This document shows positions 5,719 through 9,171 of a DNA stretch of 9,171 bases, piece after piece. Each line of letters opens with the position of its first letter. Position 1 is the first letter of the stretch. The notes under the pieces were generated by a model. The model was not told where the DNA came from, searched no databases, and saw only the letters and a list, made by a program, of their open reading frames with translations. The stretch spans positions 1 through 9,171 of the forward strand of contig VEPB01000419.1 of NCBI GenBank assembly GCA_012026715.1, written 5' to 3'. Both the position numbers and the translations under genes were made by a program. This DNA is from Methylococcaceae bacterium. Lineage in GTDB: Bacteria; Pseudomonadota; Gammaproteobacteria; Methylococcales; Methylococcaceae.

Positions 5719-5762
5719 GGGCCAACCGAAATCCCGGCGGCCTCGGCAGCCGTCTCGGCCGC

Positions 5763-6398
5763 TCAGTTGCGGCGGATTCCAAAACTGCTCGCTACCGGCT
5801 CCACCCCCAACGAACGCAGTTTGCCGGCGGCGCGGGCGCTGCCGGTTCGCGCCCAGATTTCGTAAAGCCGCATCAGATCATCGGAGGCACCGAGGCGGCT
5901 GTGTTCACCCACCTCCGCCAGCACGTCGACCAACAGCAGGAATTTCCGCGACAGCTCGGCGAAGATGGCGCGAAACGCCTGATCGCGGAGCGACTGCCGA
6001 CTTTCCTCGGATAAACAGCCGTAAGCGGTGCTGCCCATGGCGATGTAGTAATCGACGTCCACCACCTTGCGGCTCAGGCTCTCGGAAAACAGGCCGGCCA
6101 CCAGCAGCGCCACATCTCCCAGGTGTTTGAAGGCGCGGTGGCGTTCAGCCAGGCTGCGAGCCTGAATCGCCTTGCCGTAGATCAACGCCAAGGGCTGCAG
6201 CACGACCCCATCCGGAGTTTCTTCGAACAGCCGATCCGCGCGGGAAAAATAGGCCAGCATGTTGACCAGGTAGAAAACCGTCGCCTCCTCGATCTCGACC
6301 CGCTGGTTGGCGATGGCTCCGGTTACCGTGGCCCGGAAATGTTCACGCAAATCCATGCCGGTAATCACAGTCCTGGAAGAATGGCTAGAAGATGGCAT
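5763..6398 (-). CDS. Conserved helical protein of unknown function, 211 residues
   Basis: Intact gene, function unknown to me. The start at 6398 is chosen for GGGAG five bases upstream; MDLREHF (ATG at 6356) is a later alternative that may be nearer the conserved core. The protein is soluble and nearly all helical by composition, with no signal peptide. Notable segments are EATVFYLVNMLAYFSRADRL (38-57), HLGDVALLVAGLFSESLSRK (92-111), VDVDYYIAMGSTAYGCLS (113-130), FAELSRKFLLLVDVLAEVGE (146-165) and DLMRLYEIWARTGS (174-187). The regular charged/hydrophobic pattern and coherent codon use argue for a real, selected protein. I have the impression of a family spread among proteobacteria with the LGDVALLVAGLF and DVDYYIxMG motifs, but cannot name it. 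It is divergent from groES with a 437-base gap, and stands alone as a transcription unit on its strand. Confidence 0.8.
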   Translation of the reverse strand: MPSSSHSSRTVITGMDLREHFRATVTGAIANQRVEIEEATVFYLVNMLAYFSRADRLFEETPDGVVLQPLALIYGKAIQARSLAERHRAFKHLGDVALLVAGLFSESLSRKVVDVDYYIAMGSTAYGCLSEESRQSLRDQAFRAIFAELSRKFLLLVDVLAEVGEHSRLGASDDLMRLYEIWARTGSARAAGKLRSLGVEPVASSFGIRRN

Positions 6399-6835
6399 GA
6401 CGGCTCCCAATGGAAAGAGGCTGACAGGTCGAATCCAGCAATTTCAGGACCAACCGACGGATTTGCCCGTGTCCTTCCGTTTCCCGAATGGCCGCCAGAT
6501 ACCAAGCTGAACCCTTCGTTCACCAAGCCCCGCGCCTCACCGGGTTGAGACCGGTGGACGCATTCATCGTCGATGGCCACCCAACCGTTTCCCAAACAAC
6601 AGCATCGATTCACCCGCTGTTGCACTGGAAGCAAGCAAACCGCCGCACCAATCCGAGGCAGAATCCCGCCCCCCGGCCAAAACCTTTGGTTGCCGCGCAA
6701 GGACCGGGGATTTGCCGGGATCCTCGTTTCGTCCTTGGCCCTCGCCTGCTTTTGGCTCGGTTATTGAACGTCCAAGACGTGTGAAGCGATGGCACACCCA
6801 TCCTTCGATTCTGACCACCGATACCGGAGCATTCC
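6399..6835. other. Gene-free divergent intergenic region before groES
   Basis: This gap separates the minus-strand conserved gene from the plus-strand groES, so it should hold both promoters. I find no CIRCE element (TTAGCACTC-N9-GAGTGCTAA) and no sigma-32-like CTTGAA/CCCCAT pair at correct spacing. The best sigma-70-like pair, TTGGCC at 6735 with GGTTAT at 6759, is weak. A small dyad, CACCGG/CCGGTG, lies at 6538-6543 and 6551-6556. Frames in either direction have no ribosome binding site or known family. Confidence 0.5.
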
Positions 6836-7132
6836 ATGACGCAAACCGTTCGACCCTTACACGACCGCCTGCTGGTGCAGCGCTCGGAAGAGCAGCAAAC
6901 CAGCCCCGGCGGCATCCTCATTCCCGATGCCGCCAAGGAGAAACCCATCAAGGGCAAGGTCATTGCCGTGGGCCAGGGCAAGCCCCTCGAAGACGGCTCG
7001 CTGCGGCCGCTCTCGGTCAACGCCGGCGACGAGGTGCTGTTCGGCAAGTATTCCGGCACCGAGATCAAGCTCGATGGAGCCGACTATCTGGTACTGCGGG
7101 AAGACGACATCATCGCCGTTTTCGAAAGCTGA
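6836..7132 (+). CDS. groES: Co-chaperonin GroES (Hsp10)
   Basis: GroES forms the seven-fold cap that closes the GroEL folding chamber in the cytoplasm. At 98 residues it matches the family (about 95-97). Seen: RPLHDRLLVQR (6-16), the first strand of the barrel; the mobile loop EEQQTSPGGILIPDAAKEKP (18-37), whose GGILI is the hydrophobic contact with GroEL; GKVIAVGQGK (40-49); and the closing segment GDEVLFGKYSGTEIKLDGADY (64-84) followed by the C-terminal strand DIIAVFE. GGAG lies six bases before the ATG. groEL follows 37 bases downstream, so the two form the usual bicistronic operon. Nothing suggests loss of function. A heat-shock promoter would be expected, but I do not see one clearly. 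Confidence 0.97.
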   Translation: MTQTVRPLHDRLLVQRSEEQQTSPGGILIPDAAKEKPIKGKVIAVGQGKPLEDGSLRPLSVNAGDEVLFGKYSGTEIKLDGADYLVLREDDIIAVFES

Positions 7133-7169
7133 CCCTTTCCTTCCAACCCCAACTGAGGAGATCGTTTCC

Positions 7170-8804
7170 ATGTCCGCCAAAGAAATCCGCTTTTCCGACG
7201 CCGCCCGCCAGCGCCTCTTGGCCGGGGTCAACATCCTGGCCGATGCGGTCAAGCAGACCCTGGGGCCCAAGGGCCGCAACGTGGTGCTGGAGAAGAGTTT
7301 CGGCGCCCCCACCGTCACCAAGGACGGCGTTTCCGTCGCCAAGGAAATCGAGTTGAAAGACAAGTTTGAGAACATCGGCGCCCAATTGGTGAAGGAGGTC
7401 GCTTCCAAAACCTCCGACGTCGCCGGCGACGGCACCACCACCGCCACCGTGCTGGCCCAGGCCATCATTCGCGAAGGCCTGAAATCGGTCACCGCCGGCG
7501 CCAATCCCATGGACATCAAGCGCGGCATCGACCAGGCCGTGACGGTGGCCGTGGAGGAATTGAAGAAACTCTCCAAGCCCAGCACCGACAGCAAGTCCAT
7601 CGCCCAGGTCGGCGCCATCTCCGCCAATTCCGACGAAGCCATCGGCCAGATCATCTCCGAGGCCTTCGACAAGGTGGGCAAGGACGGCGTGATCACCGTG
7701 GAGGACGGTTCCGGCCTGCAGAACGAACTGGAGATCGTCGAAGGGCTGCAGTTCGATCGGGGCTATCTGTCGCCTTATTTCATCAACAACCCCGACACCC
7801 AGACCGCGGAACTGGACAACCCGTACATCCTGCTGCACGACAAGAAGATCTCCAACATCCGCGACCTGCTGCCGCTGCTGGAAAAAGTGGCCAAGTCCGG
7901 CCGATCCCTGCTGATCGTGGCGGAGGACGTGGAAGGCGAGGCCCTCGCAACCCTGGTGGTCAATACCCTGCGCGGCATCGTCAAGGTCGCGGCCGTCAAG
8001 GCACCGGGCTTCGGTGACCGCCGCAAGGCACTGCTGGAAGACATCGCCATCCTCACCGGCGGCCGGGTCATTACCGACGAACTGGGCCTGAGCCTGGAAA
8101 AGGCGGAACTGGAAGATCTGGGACACGCCAAGAAAATCCAGATCGGCAAAGAAAACACCACCGTCGTCGACGGCTCCGGCGACGCCGACAAGATCCGCAG
8201 CCGCATCCAGCAGATCCGCACCCAGATCGAGGAAACCAGTTCCGACTACGACAAGGAAAAGCTGCAGGAACGGGTCGCCAAGCTGTCCGGCGGAGTCGCC
8301 GTCATCAAGGTCGGCGCTGCCACCGAGATCGAGGTCAAGGAGAAGAAGGCCCGGGTTGAAGACGCCCTACACGCCACCCGCGCGGCGGTGGAAGAAGGCA
8401 TCGTACCGGGCGGCGGCGTCGCCCTCATCCGCGCCCAATCCGCCCTCAAAGGCCTACAGGGCAAAAACCACGATCAGACCGTCGGCATCGGCATCCTGCG
8501 CCGGGCCATCGAAGAGCCGTTGCGGCAGATCGTCGCCAATGCCGGCGAGGAGGCTTCGGTCATCGTCGCCAAGGTGCAGGAAGGCACCGGTTCTTTCGGT
8601 TACAACGCCGCCACCGGCGAGTTCGGCGACCTGCTGGAATTCGGCATCCTGGACCCCACCAAGGTGACCCGCTCGGCGCTGCTCAACGCCGCCTCGGTCG
8701 CCAGCCTGCTGCTCACCACCGAAGCACTGGTGGCAGAACTGCCCAAAGACGACAAGGCCGCCGCGGTACCGCCGGGCCATGGCGGCGGATTCGGCGACTA
8801 CTAA
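7170..8804 (+). CDS. groEL: Chaperonin GroEL (Hsp60), with atypical C-terminal tail
   Basis: This ATP-driven folding chaperonin has 544 residues (E. coli: 548). Numbering matches E. coli exactly at Asp52, Asp87 (GDGTTT, 86-91) and the hydrolysis residue Asp398. The apical substrate and GroES contacts are kept: Tyr199, Tyr203, Phe204, Leu234, Leu237, Leu259, Val263, Val264. The VPGGG (412-416) and GYNAATGEFGDLLEFGI (477-493) regions are typical. The start at 7170 has GAGGAG nine bases upstream; an open extension further upstream overlaps groES and is not used. The tail ends KDDKAAAVPPGHGGGFGDY, with no Gly-Gly-Met repeat, only one short glycine run, and acidic/aromatic final residues. Such tails are seen in secondary GroEL copies of multi-chaperonin bacteria, so a second groEL elsewhere in the genome is likely (inference). 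A terminator follows 33 bases after the stop. Confidence 0.97.
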   Translation: MSAKEIRFSDAARQRLLAGVNILADAVKQTLGPKGRNVVLEKSFGAPTVTKDGVSVAKEIELKDKFENIGAQLVKEVASKTSDVAGDGTTTATVLAQAIIREGLKSVTAGANPMDIKRGIDQAVTVAVEELKKLSKPSTDSKSIAQVGAISANSDEAIGQIISEAFDKVGKDGVITVEDGSGLQNELEIVEGLQFDRGYLSPYFINNPDTQTAELDNPYILLHDKKISNIRDLLPLLEKVAKSGRSLLIVAEDVEGEALATLVVNTLRGIVKVAAVKAPGFGDRRKALLEDIAILTGGRVITDELGLSLEKAELEDLGHAKKIQIGKENTTVVDGSGDADKIRSRIQQIRTQIEETSSDYDKEKLQERVAKLSGGVAVIKVGAATEIEVKEKKARVEDALHATRAAVEEGIVPGGGVALIRAQSALKGLQGKNHDQTVGIGILRRAIEEPLRQIVANAGEEASVIVAKVQEGTGSFGYNAATGEFGDLLEFGILDPTKVTRSALLNAASVASLLLTTEALVAELPKDDKAAAVPPGHGGGFGDY

Positions 8805-8836
8805 GCTCCCCTCGAACTCTCACAGACTTCCTCGAT

Positions 8837-8861
8837 CGGCTCACGGATGAGCCGCCTTTTT
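8837..8861 (+). terminator. Intrinsic terminator of the groES-groEL operon
   Basis: CGGCTCA (8837-8843) and TGAGCCG (8848-8854) form a perfect 7-base stem with loop CGGA, followed by CC and a run of five T (8857-8861). It lies 33 bases after the groEL stop. The opposite strand has no T-run after the stem, so it works only in the groEL direction. Confidence 0.85.
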
Positions 8862-8918
8862 CCCATTTCCCTGCCTAATTTCGCCGCCCCCTCCCGCGCC
8901 CTGACCAAACGGGGCAGA

Positions 8919-9171
8919 CTAATACTTGATGATCCAATAGACCGCCGCGTTCTTCGGACGGGTTTCGCCACCGCCGGCAACCGCCGTTTCGTGACTGAAG
9001 GGACTGCCCGGCGAATTGTCGATATCGGAACTGCCCGCACTGCCCCAAGCCTTGCCGCCACTTCCCGAATTTTGCGAGAAGGTGTAGTCGTCGAAGCGGT
9101 GGCTGTGGGCCTTCAGCTCATCCTGTTGCAATTCGCCCAACCCGCGCGCTGCGTCGCCCGGAAAACGAAAG
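8919..9171 (-). CDS. Phage-type tail collar/tail fibre protein, C-terminal end (runs off right edge)
   Basis: Only the last 83 residues are in the window; the gene starts beyond the right edge and no start is visible. Seen: RGLGELQQDELKAHSHRF, matching the DELKxHxH segment of tail collar domain proteins; a low-complexity Ser/Gly/Asn stretch (FSQNSGSGGKAWGSAGSSD); and the family-typical ending GGGETRPKNAAVYWIIKY just before TAG (8919-8921). Such proteins form the tip of phage tail fibres or of phage-derived particles, and some stand alone in bacterial genomes as microcystin-dependent-protein homologues. It points to a prophage, tailocin or orphan gene to the right. It is convergent with groEL, 114 bases apart, and I see no T-run terminator on its own strand. 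Confidence 0.8.
   Translation of the reverse strand, partial: FRFPGDAARGLGELQQDELKAHSHRFDDYTFSQNSGSGGKAWGSAGSSDIDNSPGSPFSHETAVAGGGETRPKNAAVYWIIKY

Noticed and set aside
5737..5762. GCGGCC/GGCCGC pair just after the stop of the conserved gene at 5763, as a terminator
   Set aside because: The arms are only six bases, the loop is long and no T-run follows on the minus strand.
6365..6818. Open frames on both strands in the gap before groES
   Set aside because: No ribosome binding site, no recognisable domain, and mutually overlapping; treated as non-coding.
7110..8126. 338-codon minus-strand open frame opposite groEL
   Set aside because: Antisense of groEL; composition is that of a mirrored conserved gene.
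1..9171. tRNA, rRNA, CRISPR array, complete insertion sequence or phage attachment site
   Set aside because: I found no cloverleaf, no rRNA-like stretch, no regularly spaced direct repeats and no transposase or integrase gene.

Overview
This window comes from a GC-rich bacterial chromosome, most likely a gammaproteobacterium. The protein families, their wording and the E. coli-numbered GroEL residues fit that. A dispersed palindromic element with the core GTAGGTTGGGTT (799-891) is of a kind I associate with Methylococcaceae-like methanotrophs and some other proteobacteria. The genus is an inference only; no methane-oxidation or other lineage-defining gene is present.

Left part, 1-4590, all genes on the minus strand. 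Reading leftward from 4590 there is a PLP-dependent class I/II aminotransferase (3418-4590). A SAM-dependent methyltransferase (2550-3395) follows 22 bases later and is probably in the same operon. Next comes a DegP/MucD-type periplasmic serine protease (925-2345), whose frame is broken inside the first PDZ domain. After it come the palindromic repeat, a decayed LysE/RhtB exporter remnant (524-720), and the 5' part of a D-alanine--D-alanine ligase gene that runs off the left edge.

Middle part, 4591-6835, is gene-poor and looks like a decay or turnover zone. It holds several strong inverted repeats (4735-4769, 4807-4828, 4855-4877) and a short orphan 3' coding remnant (4890-4982). It also holds a truncated HlyD-type secretion adaptor (4898-5299), preceded by a small unrecognised ORF with an excellent Shine-Dalgarno sequence (5266-5502), and a cluster of three interlocking dyads (5670-5718). 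An intact conserved helical protein of unknown function (5763-6398, minus) is divergent from the chaperonin operon. The 437 bases between them carry no gene I can support.

Right part: a complete plus-strand groES-groEL operon (6836-8804) ends in a good intrinsic terminator (8837-8861). All ATPase and substrate-binding residues checked are present, but GroEL lacks the usual Gly-Gly-Met tail, which suggests a secondary GroEL paralogue. Converging on it from the right edge is the 3' end of a phage-type tail collar/tail fibre protein (8919-9171).

The window is mostly housekeeping and envelope/protein-quality genes (Ddl, DegP, GroESL), with remnants of an exporter and a secretion system. I do not see a convincing new multi-gene system. 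The most notable points are the broken degP, the GroEL tail, the decayed HlyD locus with its small leading ORF, and the unexplained inverted-repeat clusters.
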